A stretch of 64,000 nucleotides of DNA, from NCBI GenBank assembly GCA_963969595.1, contig OZ018416.1, positions 10,556,065 to 10,620,064 on the forward strand. Reading direction: 5' to 3'. Origin of the DNA: Neckera pumila. Lineage: Eukaryota; Streptophyta; Bryopsida; Hypnales; Neckeraceae. Shown here one piece after another: positions 37,101-48,000 of this stretch. The notes under the pieces are model-generated. The model was given only the letters and a program-made list of their open reading frames with translations. It was not told the DNA's origin and ran no database searches. The position numbers and the translations under genes were made by a program. Every line of letters begins with the position of its first letter. Position 1 is the stretch's first letter.

Positions 37101-39877
37101 AATAAATACATGACACATGTCTCAAGTTGTAAGAAAAAAAGTAGGAAATAATTAATAGAAAAAATGATCAAAATTAGAAGAGTCTAGACATTGGCCATAG
37201 GTCCGGAGCACTTTTTACCTCCCAAAATTTATAATAATTTCAATTCAAGCAATAAAATTACCAATTTTTTTGCAATCTTTGTCATTTCTATCGATGTACC
37301 TCTGAAAAATATTGTTTTGCCTTCGCTACTCCTGATCATGTTGGAAATCCTTATTCGGTTGGTTATGGGTGGCTCTACCTTATAACTGTTAAATTTGCTC
37401 TTGCGTCCCTTTTTTTGTTTCCTAATTAATTCACTACAAGAGAAGGGGGTGTTTTAAGTTTTATTTAAAAACTTACTTAAAAGACTTGATGTCTAGGACA
37501 CTACTTAAAACACCCCTTTTTCTTGTAGTGATTGTAGAGGCATTAAGTTATTAAAATTCCTCTGGAGTTCATGGAGTTCATTTAATGCAAAAATTCATAA
37601 AATGGGATCAAGCCTGCAGGGCTTCAATGTTACCTGATCTACTACAATATTTCAAGGTCATATCTTTGGATTTTGGTGGCAAAAGTATATTGGAACTTGA
37701 GCCTGAGGGTTATCTCATTAAATCGGTAAGAAACATGGACAATAAAAACTTCTAATAAGGTAGGAGGCTCAAATTGTGAGCGGGCATTTAGAATCGCCCT
37801 GTAGAACCATCATAATAGTACAAAGAATTCCAAAAATAGAATCATAGCTTGTTTAATGCACGGCACTTGGGGAATATTAATTGTGTTCTGAAATCCCCTT
37901 GAGTAAAATATAGATTCATGCAAGGTTAAAATAAATGAAAGCATGATGTGGATCATTCTCTGAGAGCCAAAATTATAGAAACATCTTAAGTTTGAAGTGC
38001 TCTACTCAACAACTGATTTTGATTGAAGTTTGGTTAGTCTATAAGCACCAATAGCTACCTACGCACCTTTTACTTTGAAAATACATAGTTAATTCATTTT
38101 AAGTCAAAAAATTACAGTTTAAATTGTCAATGAATTTTTTCTGTTTTCTCTGTCTACCAAAAATACATGAAAAATATTTTGTTCTAATAATTTTTATATA
38201 GAGGTCTATTATCCTTTAGATGATCGGTTTATGAGCCTCCTACCTTAAGCAATAGGCCTCAGACTGGTCTAGCACATTACATTAGATTGGTTATTATATG
38301 AAAGGAGGGTCATTTGCAATCATGACATTTGTATTGGGCTTGGGCTAGGACCGGCATTTAGTATTACATTAGAGAGTGTTGCTTATAAGAAGTTCTACTG
38401 TACTATACTATATCTTACAACATTAACCATTGTATAGATATTCTAAAGGCCTATTCTCTTGTATATATTAAAAAAATACTAAATAATATAAAAATGTGAG
38501 CAAAATTTCAAAGTAAACAATTTTTTTGTTTATTTTCCGTTCCTACTGTTCCTACTATTTTTTTACTCCAATATAAACCAAGATAACTACACCTACAATC
38601 TCACAAATAAGCAAGTCAACATGGTTTCTATTATAGTGTTGAAAAACTTTTTGTGTGGTCATGTTGGTAGTCAAATGGGCTTTCTAGATTCTCTAGAGTG
38701 CATTTTTTGGAAATTGTATGAATCGGCAACTATGAATTTTCAAAGTATTAAAAATAGGTGTTTCTAGAACCGACTTTAGAGTCTAATGAGTAAGGTGGGT
38801 ACCCCCCAAACCATCCCTTCTTGCTATTGAATCTAATTACTATTATGAGATCGGTCAAATTTTCATATGTTCTTGTTGGCAACTGAAAGGAGGTTCCAAC
38901 ACACTAGCAAATGCAACATTTGTTTACTATATGCAAAAGTTGTTAAGGAACAAAGTTTGATTTTTAAATGTTTTGTTCTACATAGGTACAAAACTGATTT
39001 TGGAGATGTACACAAAGTAAAGATAATTGTTTAAGGTCAGTGGCACATTTGGGGTACCTACCTTAGCAAGAGACAATACATTTTAGGCAAAAATTTAGAG
39101 TTGTGTGCGGTTTTAGAAAGCAATCAAAATTAGATATACTTAACTTATGTACTTAAGCAACATTCATGGCATGAGTGCAGGTGAAAGGGAATGTGTGCCT
39201 TGGCATTTTGAATGCAACAGAGACAGGCTTGGAGTTTATGAATATCTTTGGTGGTACAAATTTCTACCTTGTAATATTTGAAGTTCAAGTTGTCTGTAGT
39301 TGTTAATAATAATAATAATAATAATAATATAATATATAATAATAATAATAATTTGGGGACTATCGCAAATGGAGTGTATTGGAGGTAACTAAGTCACATA
39401 GTCCATATAATTCTTGAATACTATGGCACTTCATATGTACAGTGACATATATAATGCAATACTTAGAACAAATAAAATAAAATTGAGTGGAATTAAAGCT
39501 ATAGCATGCTCTCATATTTGAATCACGGTTGAAACAATGATTCATTGGTTTGGAAACTTCTCAAATCAAACTCAACTTTGTAAAATAAGGTGTCAAAGAT
39601 TGCTTTTCATCCATGTCATAGGATTCTTAGCTACTCTTGTACAAAAATTCATTAGTTTGGAGGAATTTCATGACTTTGATATTGATTCTTAGGAGCTTAC
39701 AATCTACAATAGTACTATTTTTTTGAGCTTTGTGCAAATAGATGTCTTTTGTTGTAAAGGCTCTAATGCTATCTGGTTGCTCGGGGCGATGCAGATATAT
39801 CAATGCGGGGCTATCTTATTGTATTCAATAATGATCGAAATCAAATAGGGTGGATTCGGAAGGATTGCAACAACTAA
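28147..39877 (+). CDS. APCB1-like aspartic protease (A1 family), copy 2, long introns
   Basis: Second pepsin-like protease, evidently a paralogue of the one at 16458-21073. Exons: 28147-28517, 28868-28985, 29415-29665, 31124-31357, 33705-33852, 35234-35322, 37620-37725, 39181-39253, 39795-39877, giving about 490 aa. All eight intron phases match the paralogue, and exons 2 and 8 have identical lengths (118 and 73 nt). It begins just before a hydrophobic anchor (about 18-37) and lacks the ~100-residue Gln-rich cytosolic tail with the GVVIIS motif. Catalytic motifs are DMDTGSELTW (Asp 144) and FDSGASFTYF (Asp 355); Ala after DSG is within the A1 signature. The flap is VQYADGSS, with CDAPCRSC and DISMRGYLIVFNN also present, so activity looks possible. 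Introns 3-7 are 1.4-2.3 kb and hold many foldback elements, compared with 0.2-0.6 kb in the paralogue. The smallest internal exon, 35234-35322, is placed by its YCWRNNP motif and phase fit. Confidence 0.86.
30572..30760. repeat. MITE family A, copy 2 (protease intron 3)
   Basis: Inverted ends CATTACAAAAAATTCCAACC and GTTATAAAAAATTTCAACCC (minus reading) flank the family's GTGCAATTAGGGAGGAAA and GTGCTGAAAATC blocks. Confidence 0.8.
30971..31051. repeat. Short foldback with GTTAACC ends
   Basis: GTTAACCCCCAAAGGACCAA at the left and GTCCTTTAAGAGTTAAC at the right form an inverted pair of the same type as 14794-15530, about 70 bp before exon 4. A direct repeat GTTAACAAAGTACCAAA flanks it at about 30929 and 31045. 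Confidence 0.65.
32940..33221. repeat. Repeat family E, copy 1 (protease intron 4)
   Basis: Shares GGTCAAATTTTCATA-TTCTT-TTGGCAA, ATATGCAAAAG and GTACACAAAGTA blocks in the same order with 38791-39065, and ends CCCACCTTAG. Confidence 0.65.
33373..33650. repeat. MITE family B, copy 2 (protease intron 4)
   Basis: Inverted ends GAAAATTTCAGCCCTTTGGA and GAAATGCAGCTCTTTTAGGG (minus reading); the inside matches 4313-4615. It ends only about 55 bp before exon 5. Confidence 0.78.
33931..34465. repeat. Repeat family D with CTAAGGTAGGAGG ends (protease intron 5)
   Basis: Begins CTAAGGTAGGAGGTTC and ends CCTCCTACTTTAGG. The inside holds an inverted pair of ATGTACA-type motifs and CTCCAAAAACTATGAAACAA, also found at 52062-52320 and in part at 48130-48340. 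It is split by a nested element at 34139-34370. Confidence 0.75.
34139..34370. repeat. TTAACC-type element nested inside family D element
   Basis: Runs from TTAACCCTTAAACGATGAGG to CGTCCTTTAAGGGTTAA, 232 bp, same family as 27686-27916. Family D sequence resumes on both sides. Confidence 0.8.
35100..35195. repeat. Dispersed repeat shared (inverted) with 22085-22160
   Basis: AATTAGATGGAAAATTTGAG followed by GTGCCAAGTT-GGTG and AAGGGTGGCC-like sequence is the reverse complement of 22085-22160. It lies just before exon 6 of protease copy 2. Confidence 0.65.
36026..36862. repeat. Composite foldback with ~90 bp inverted ends and internal tandem repeats
   Basis: Left arm 36026-36115 and right arm 36775-36862 are inverted matches (blocks GGCGTTTTTGCATT, GGAAAGAAATTTCACTACTG, CCAACTTT). 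Between them a unit of about 170 bp recurs at about 36255, 36421 and 36596, carrying AATAGTGTCAAA-TTGG and a GATGATTTCAT/GATCTCAT-like block; its GTGTTAAAGTTGG cousin forms the right arm. Lies in intron 6 of protease copy 2. Confidence 0.88.
37432..37530. mobile_element. Miniature CACTA-type element, 99 bp
   Basis: CACTACAAGAGAAGGGGGTG at the left pairs with the inverted AACACCCCTTTTTCTTGTAGTG-type right end; ATT flanks both sides as a 3 bp target duplication. Lies in intron 6, about 90 bp before exon 7. Confidence 0.87.
37752..38250. repeat. Repeat element with family D ends (protease intron 7)
   Basis: Begins CTAATAAGGTAGGAGGCTCA and ends TGAGCCTCCTACCTTAAG, inverted ends matching those of 33931-34465, with little internal similarity. 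Confidence 0.65.
38791..39065. repeat. Repeat family E, copy 2 (protease intron 7)
   Basis: Starts TAAGGTGGGTACCCCCCAAA and ends with the inverted TTTGGGGTACCTACCTTA; inner blocks match 32940-33221. Confidence 0.75.
39305..39353. repeat. (AAT)n microsatellite
   Basis: Nearly pure AAT/ATA repeats with one short interruption, in intron 8 of protease copy 2. Confidence 0.95.
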
Positions 39878-40967
39878 CCTAACCAACTTTGAGTTCTAGA
39901 CCTATGTAACAAATTTCATCACAAGTTCATGTATTTGATTTGGGGACTTACTTCATTCTTGCAAACTCCGCTCCATGGTATGAGCATTTGCATTTCTAAT
40001 ACTCCGTAGTATTCTTCTAATTTTAGTAGGCTATACAAACTTGTTTGATAATGATAGTTCTAAGTGATTGTGGTTGTTGTTGTAGGCTACATGTTCAATT
40101 ATAGCAGAAGGACATTTTAGGGTTCCAAACTGGTGTCTACATAGGCTTGTGGACCCAAACTCTCTCACTCTAGCTTGGCACAAAAAGGCCCTCATTTCTA
40201 CTAGTGTTCTTCAATGTGGGGAAAAGGAGAGTAACCAGATCTTGCTAGTCTCCAATTCCACGTACACTTTAAATTTTTTTAAATAATTCTTCAAAGTTGT
40301 ACACAACAATAGGGTGTTTTTTTTACAAAAGAAAATGTGCAACTTCAAGCCTATAGAAAAAAAGAGGATAAATGTGTTAAAATATGCCAAATTGTAATGA
40401 TGGCGGTGCACACTATTGTCACAATGCTTCCAAAACCTCATTTCATCCATCATGCAAAGCCTCCATATACAAAAATTGCATACAAAAATTACATATTCAA
40501 TTCAAACCCCCATAATGAAGGAGCCACAAAACTCAGAACCTTTTTGAAAGAAAGGCCACATAACCATTTGTCCAACACCAAAAAAAAATCCTGGACAACA
40601 GAGAGCAACAACAGATCCAGACGTTCCTTCAGTAATAGTGCGTTTCAGCGGTTTTTAGGGTTTTTTTAGGATTTAGGGTTCTATTTTCTTTGGAGTTTCA
40701 GACTCTTGCTGGAAGGTGGGCGATTACTCCAGAGAACTTAGCCAGTTACCCTCTCTGGAACCCAGACGATCAAACAGAAGACGAACCAAAATCGGTCATA
40801 TTAAATTTACAAATATCTAAGGATAAGTCGTGTCACGTTCGACATTTAGATCTTCATTGATCAAGTCACTGCATCTATACGCTAGGGTTCTGAAGCAACC
40901 TCCATCGCAACAACGTACATAGCCTACCGAAAGGAACCACAGAAATTCAAGTTTTAAAATAGAGAAT
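39878..40967. other. Convergent 3' spacer
   Basis: Lies between the stop codons of protease copy 2 and the UBAC2-like gene. It probably holds both 3' untranslated regions. A TTTAGGGTTT-like stretch at about 40652-40682 resembles plant telomere repeat but is too short to be an array. Confidence 0.7.
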
Positions 40968-43900
40968 CTAATGCAACTGAGATTCTAGTAACAAGTTTGT
41001 AGCAGTTGTAATGTCATTCCGCGCTATCGCCAAAGCTTGTAGGGCATCGTCCCGATCAAATCCCATCGACACCAATGTTGCAACATGCTCTTCCGGTGGT
41101 GGTGGAGGAGCACTCAATGGCGGTGCACTTGCAGCAAAACGATGCTGCAGAAATTCATAAAAAATAATCGTGAGATACTCCATACAATGAAATTGCAATC
41201 ATATGCTGGTATTTGTGCTAGTGTATGATCGTAAGTTTCCAGTAATATAAAATTGTTTCAGGAGTTTTCAGACAATATCATAACGAGGATCTTCCAATTA
41301 TTCATGGAGAGTTTTCCTTGTGATTACGGTGAGCATATGGAGACCTTCTGCATCATAGAGGCCTCTCCGTGATCTATGGAGAAGATTCTCTCTATAATGT
41401 GGACAAAAAGTTCCTGAAACAACCTAATTTTACAGAAAACCTGTTTTTATATAATAATAAATGAATAAATACTGCAAACATTCAAAGACACAGAAGGAAT
41501 TGAAGTACGTACCTCGAATGAACGACCTGCGGGTCCAATTAGAGTCGACCCTCTAGCTGGTGGTGGTGGTGTGGAGACGCCAGACATGAGTGGGGCAAAC
41601 AATCTTCCAGCTGCCGATGCCAATCCTTCCGGAAACTGGGTAGGGAAAACGATTCCATCAGTGCCTATCACAATCTTAGCAGAATATGCATCTGAACTAC
41701 ACATACTTGAGGTGGCTACCAAAAACAAGTATCACCTGCTTACCTAAGCAGGTGACAAATAGGTGACGCTTAGTTCTAATAGCCAAGTCAGAAAACACTG
41801 CTAAGTTTTCATCACTGAAGTGCCAAACATAGACTAGTTATGCACCCTGATGCATGGTTTGTTGGGAGTTTTAGAGCACAAACCTTCAGTTTTCTGATCC
41901 CCAAAACATTGGATTTGTAAAGAAACCCAGCTAGAAGTCCACAAACTCCGGGAATGAGGGACCGCTTCCACGATGACAATAGAAGCTGCTTAAAAAAATA
42001 AAATTTAGAATAGACGAGAAATGCAAACAGGAGAATAGAGACTCAGATACATATGCTAAGGTACAGAAGCATAACAAATTCTATGCAAATCAGCTATTCG
42101 AAAGTCGTACAAATACACCGGCAAAGTGCAGCCGTAGGACGCGGGATTTACCTGTAAACCGGCAAGATAGACAAAGGACTTGTCCGAGAAGCGTGCCCCA
42201 AAGATTTTGAAACGGGTGGATATTGGGATGTCAAAGAAGAAAGGAACAAAAGAAGCGAATATTAAGCCATAAGGTCCAGGAGACAAGAAAATTCCTGTCG
42301 ATGCGATCGGGTCTGCAGATTAAAATCCATGTCAATCGTTATGCCCTCGAGCAAGATCCAATGAGAGAAGATATAGGCCTATCAAAACTATGTTCCTTCC
42401 GGCAAAGAAGAGGATTACAAGGTATTTTCTGCAGTTCAAACAGAAAGAAATTGGTGTACCTCTTAGCGCAGCCAGTGCGACCACCTCAAGGATTGTGGAG
42501 ACAGTTGAAGAAAACATCACAAAAAACTGCCATGCCAACTACCGATAGTTAGATCACATTTGAAAGAACATGAGAGATTATGGGCCCCCATAATTCCCCA
42601 GATTAGAATACGTTTATGTAAACAGAAGTGCCCATTTAACAAATTTACAATATCTGCCTTGCAACAATAGTAGCATTGTTAAAGTGAAAGGTGTCACTAT
42701 TGAGGTTTACAATAATGACTACTGAGTAGAAAGTGAATTCTTGAAAAGAACAGCGGCTAAGAGGAATAGTGCCATTATTCATGAAAAATTGGGAATTTCT
42801 TGAATGTCGGCATTTCAAGCACATTCTACACATACAGGGTGAAGGGATGTAGTATGAGTAGAATGACCATACCAGATATTTATTTGACCCAATTTGCCTT
42901 TCAAAAACTCTGAAAAAGTAGACGAGGTAGAGCCCAAACAAGAGCTCGGGTGTTGACGAAAACACACATGATGATGTGAGTAAGCGCCATAGCTGTAGCT
43001 TTTGTACCACTTTCTGTCACTCCACAAATCATAGATTCTATATAAGATTCAATTAAAACTTGCCACCAAGGCAGAGGTACCTAATTGCCCACACGTACCA
43101 AAATCCAATACCCTAAAATCTTGCACAATAAGCACAAAATGGATTTTGTATACCAACTTGATATCAGACCTTAAGCGTCGGTTTTACGTAATCTACCAAT
43201 AAAACTTTGAAACCTAAAAACTTCTGTATAAAGTATTCAAATAAGGCATACTTTGGTGCACTGGAATCTCCTTGCAATTGCAAACAAGAATCAATTAAGG
43301 TACTGTTCAACCTAATATTAGAACTGTCCTTAGTGCTCAAAGAATCGCATTAAGGTGTGGTTACCTAAAGTACATAAGTTTCATCCTAATTAAAATCATT
43401 CGACATTTCCAAGACGTGCTTAAAACGTTCTCGCTCTCCCTGGATAGACACCGCACTCTGGATTACTGGTTTCAGCCGTCCCAAGCCCTAAATTCCACGG
43501 CATATAATCACCCTGCTTCTCTAAATACGCCAGAAAACCCTAGAATAAAACAACAATAAATTATACCTGATAAGACAGGCTAAAGCCATTGGCACCGCTT
43601 GCAGTGCCAACCAGTACCGTGGCCAGACCACACGCTGCCACTATGCCCTTGGTCACAGGAGCATTATCTGCAGAACCCAGAGTTATGATGTCAACATCTC
43701 ACATTACATTAGGATTGAATAGCCCTGCTCCAACGCAAACAGACAGGTTGTCGCTTGCTAAAACAGACCGATGAGTAAGAAAACCTAGCTGACGTCATTG
43801 AAAACCTAGACAGCAACTTGAATTGGTCGCTGTGATTTCAAGACTGAGAACAGCAAAGTGAGTAATGGCATTTTAGAAGCACATCATTCATAACTTTTCA

Positions 43901-44780
43901 AATAGCTTTCCAACAAGCTATCGCTTGAAAAATGTGGTATCATCTACTAAGCAGCATGTGGTAGCAACTTCAAGAAGCAATAGCATGAGTTGAACCCTAG
44001 TCAGCAAACTTCAAAGGGTTACTACAATCTGATCAAAATACTGAGAGTCAGAACATGGAGTGTTCAAAGCGCACTATTCATGACTTGCCAGCAAGCTAAC
44101 ACTCAAAACACTTGACCTGAAAATGAGCAAAATAATCTGAAAAACACACACGAACGGCTTCTAGGCTCTCTACATCGCCTGCTGTCCTACTCACCGTTGC
44201 TTCTTGTAATATCACTAATTCGGGTTCGAATAGCTCAGTATTATAGCTCATTAGCAGCGAATTATAGTAGCTTTTAACAATTCATCACTCCAAATATTTG
44301 ATTGAAAATTCTGAGCACAAAATCTCACTTAGAAGTTTGAACCGCAACCATTTCCCCAGTCATCTGGGGTACCAGCCTACCAGGGCCTTCCTTCTGATTG
44401 AAACGCTCAGGTCTAATGCGACCACAGAATCCAAACCCTAGAATTTACGGTAAAGCATTTCTGCCAGCAACATGAAATCTTTGAAACACCAAATACTTAG
44501 CAAGAGCTATCGAGCTCTACTTCTAACACCAAAAAGAGCGGTAACAACTTCGAAACGCCACACTGCCATGGTGAACCAATTGTCGAACACAAAACACCAA
44601 CTTTACACTCAATTCAAAAAGTGAAAGCCGACAAAATTCCAGTTGGCATTTCCGACAGCTTTCACTCCATAGCAAACCCTACTTCCGATCGAGTAAACCC
44701 TAAAACCAAAAATTGGCGAATTTCGCAAACAGAGACTGGCGGCAAACGAGCTTACGAAATCCTGATGGTCCCGCGTTCAT
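40968..44780 (-). CDS. UBAC2: UBAC2-like protein: rhomboid-like membrane domain plus C-terminal UBA
   Basis: Endoplasmic-reticulum membrane protein of the UBAC2 type, a derlin/rhomboid-like domain without protease activity joined to a ubiquitin-binding UBA domain; family members act in ER protein quality control and traffic. Exons in transcript order: 44780-44756, 43667-43567, 43013-42873, 42526-42460, 42312-42152, 41985-41884, 41635-41513, 41144-40968, giving 298 aa, the usual plant length. N-terminal [15 protein letters not shown], then [39 protein letters not shown] and [14 protein letters not shown] are diagnostic and cover several membrane segments (about residues 17-200). A Pro-rich linker (SAPPPPPEE) leads to the UBA domain at about 258-296 with [14 protein letters not shown]. 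All junction phases agree. The gene converges on protease copy 2, with about 1.1 kb between stop codons. Confidence 0.94.
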
Positions 44781-45060
44781 CGTGAACACGACTTGAAACC
44801 CTGTCGTGAAATTCCCACAATGTGATCTTCTCAAGCTAGGGTTTCGAACAGGAAGAACCAATGCCGATTTAAGTCCAACCTCTCTTCTGCATCGCCTTGC
44901 CGCAACCCCAGCTTCCAAATCAGATGTTTGAGAAGCAAATCAAAGTCGCCGCAATGAATTGCAGCTTCTATGTCTTCTTCTACTTCTTCTTCTTCTTCAC
45001 GAGGCTCCTTCTTCCGCGATCGCCAATCCTGAGCTGACGATCATTCCTGAGGACGAGATC
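44674..45060 (-). promoter_or_regulatory. 5' leader and telo-boxes of the UBAC2-like gene
   Basis: TAGGGTTT (plus-strand reading) at 44837-44844 lies in the leader, 57 bp before the start codon; further AAACCCTA motifs at 44433-44440, 44674-44681 and 44695-44702 lie in intron 1. A pyrimidine-rich tract on the plus strand near 44970-45000 sits further upstream. Such motifs are common near starts of plant housekeeping genes; a role here is inferred. Confidence 0.4.
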
Positions 45061-48000
45061 TTCACATAAGTTAAGCACCACAGACGACGACGGAGGTATT
45101 GTGACCGAAAATGGCGAAAATGTGGAGACGTACTAAAATATTTCTCCGCAAATGATTACAATACTCGTCGTCGTCGTCCTCAGAAAAAGAAGCCGAAAAT
45201 GGCGGAGAGGCTTGGTGCCGCGACTAATTACCGGCAACGGTAGTGTACTGAGAGCATCTCCACCAGCTCGGCAAAACTTTGGAACGTCAAGTCGAAGTTG
45301 GGTTTGGAGGCGGCTTCTTGGTATGGCCCAATTTCGTCAAAATGTAGGAGAGCATGTCATTCTTCATAATATTTAATTTTAAGACTTTTTAACAATAAGA
45401 TATATTGAAGAATCCTAGATTTGTGTTGTGAAATGAATGCAGTCAATAAATCTCAATGAAATTGGGCTTATGGTTGGTCTTCGAGCTAATAACCTTGTAA
45501 ATCGGGTTTATTTGTATAGAGCACCGCATGGCAACACACCAAGGGGGCTTGACTTGGGGAGTTGACAAGCCAGGCTAGGTGGAGTGCTCCATAACACGCA
45601 AAGTCCAAAAATAGATTGGCCACTTCAAAATTTTCAAGAGTGCCTGGCCAAATCTATTTTAAGGCTTATAAAGAATTTAGTTATGAACTAAAAGTTATAC
45701 ACAAATAAAAGGGATAGAGTTTGGGAGAATCGCCTATGTCCTAGGATACTCAGACCTTTGGAGGGAATTGACTTGTTCAATGCTTATTGCTTGTGGAAAA
45801 GTGAGTAGTTCATTGTAATCTACAAAACAAATAGATAAAAAAATGGGCTTGCACAAATTTTGGATTTGAAGTCTAGAACAAAAAACTATTTTGATAGGAT
45901 GATCATGGAGTTTTTGGGATTCAATTTTGAAGCTAAAGTATGAAATCATGTGGTTTTTAAGATGAAAGTTTGAAAGATTCCTATAAAGAACATCTGTCAA
46001 ATCTTATAGGAAGTACTATGAAAAAGGTTGGTCTCACTCTTTGCTCTCAAATAGTGTCATTGTGAGTTCTAGTGGCTATGGGCAGTGAAGTTGGTGATGG
46101 AGCTGCCACCTTCATATTGTCATGGATACTCTTATGCACTGCTTGATACCAGCTGGCCGCTCCCCACTAAACATGGTGTGAGTCTTGACTAATAAGTCCT
46201 AAGGTGATTACTAAGGTGAGTCATGAAGTTAGATTGTTTGGACTTAGTAGGGAATTGGCTACCACTCAGGGCAATTAGTACTGGTGGAAAATAGTGCCGC
46301 CACCAAGCGCTTGAATATCAATTATGAAAGTTTTGCCCTATGTCCTCAAATGGTATGTCTAGTGTTTTGTAGAAACTAAATACGTGATGGGAATCATAGG
46401 GATTGGGGCCCTATAACTCAAATTGTAACCTAATATTATGGGTGCATGACATATGTAGTATTAGAAAATTGTGATCTTTGCTATTATTAGAAATAAAGTG
46501 CTACAAAACCACTTGGGATGAGTTTGAAGAGGTGAGTGCCATTAAAGAATGCAACAAGTACGACATATTTTACAATTGCTATCACTAATATTTATAAATA
46601 TAATGTCAAATTTAAGCTTAAACATTTCTTCAAAAATAAATACATTCTAAATATATACAAAATCTGTGATTTTTTTGGTAATGGAATCATAATAGTAAAA
46701 TTCTAAAAACAATTATTTAGACTAAATTCTATATTCCTTTGGATACAAAATGGATTTTGGACAGGTTTAATAATGTTTTTTGGGCAATACAAGCATTTTC
46801 TTGAAAAAATAACTTGTAGGATTCATTTCTAAATTCAATTTTTACATATTTACAAAAAAAAATTCTACAAGGTTTAGATCTTTTTGCTAGAACAATCTTA
46901 CCATTGGAATCTGTATGTATTATTTCTATTTTAGAGCTATTATTGGTTTAGTTTTTCCTTCAATCTTGAATCTATTTCTATCTAATAATTTTTGAATGAG
47001 TAAAAAGTAAATGCATTTCTAAGGATTTTTTATCTAGAGTCTCAATTCAATTCTTCAATTTAAAAAATTAGAAATTCAAATCAGTAGTGTAAAAATTTTA
47101 AGCTACAAAGATTTAAAGTCAAAAAATCTAAACAAGCAAGGTGCAATTTTAAGCTTGTTTTCTTCTCTTTAAATGCAAATATCTTGCAATCTACAAAGTC
47201 CAAATTTTTGAAATTTCATCTACACATTTATACACTATTCTAATGCAAGATCTTGTATGCAAAAAATATTAATTTTTGAAGTTTTTTTTGCTCTTTGTAA
47301 TAGATATAAAATATTATAAGCAATACAATTTTCTATAGTTCAAGTATTTAAAGTATATAGAACCGCCTCTATCACAAAGATTATCCCTAAAAATATCTCT
47401 ACAGTCCCAAGGCATTTTATGCCTAAAAAATTATCAAAACTACCATTTCTACTGCATTGATAAAAAAAATGACAAAATGAGTCTCTTGAGAAAATAATTG
47501 CAGTATCTTGTACTGCATTTGTATTGGATTATGTGGAAAAATTCTTGTAAGGTTGATTGAGCAGATTGAAAGATATTTGCATTCAAAGTGGAAATTTTTT
47601 ATTGCCAATTCTAAAATTTCAAATGGCTTTGACCATTGTTGAGATTTTTTTGCAATACGGACTTTGAGCCAGTTTTTTTTTTATTATTGGAAATTATGTT
47701 AGGCATATGTCCATTGATTTTTGAGACAATCTAAAACACTAAGCACCTCCAGTAAAATCTTGCAATGCCATAATATCCTAAGAAATGACAATACAATACA
47801 CCATATATTTTCAAAACCAAAAGTCCACTTAGTGGATTCAAAGGCATACTTATAAATAAGAAGCCCAATTTTTTTTGGTAAAACTTCAAAATTTCTAATT
47901 TCTACAAGCTTTTGATGCCTAATGCGACTTCCACCACCTAAACAACATGGACAAATCTTGTAAAACAAGACCCTTGGTTTGTTTTCATTGTGTTCTACTT

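Noticed and set aside
40652..40682. Interstitial telomere array
   Set aside because: Only two or three imperfect TTTAGGG-like units; too short for an array.
45249..45275. GAGCATCTCCACCAG motif, resembling a known plant MITE end
   Set aside because: No inverted partner was found nearby, so an element could not be defined.
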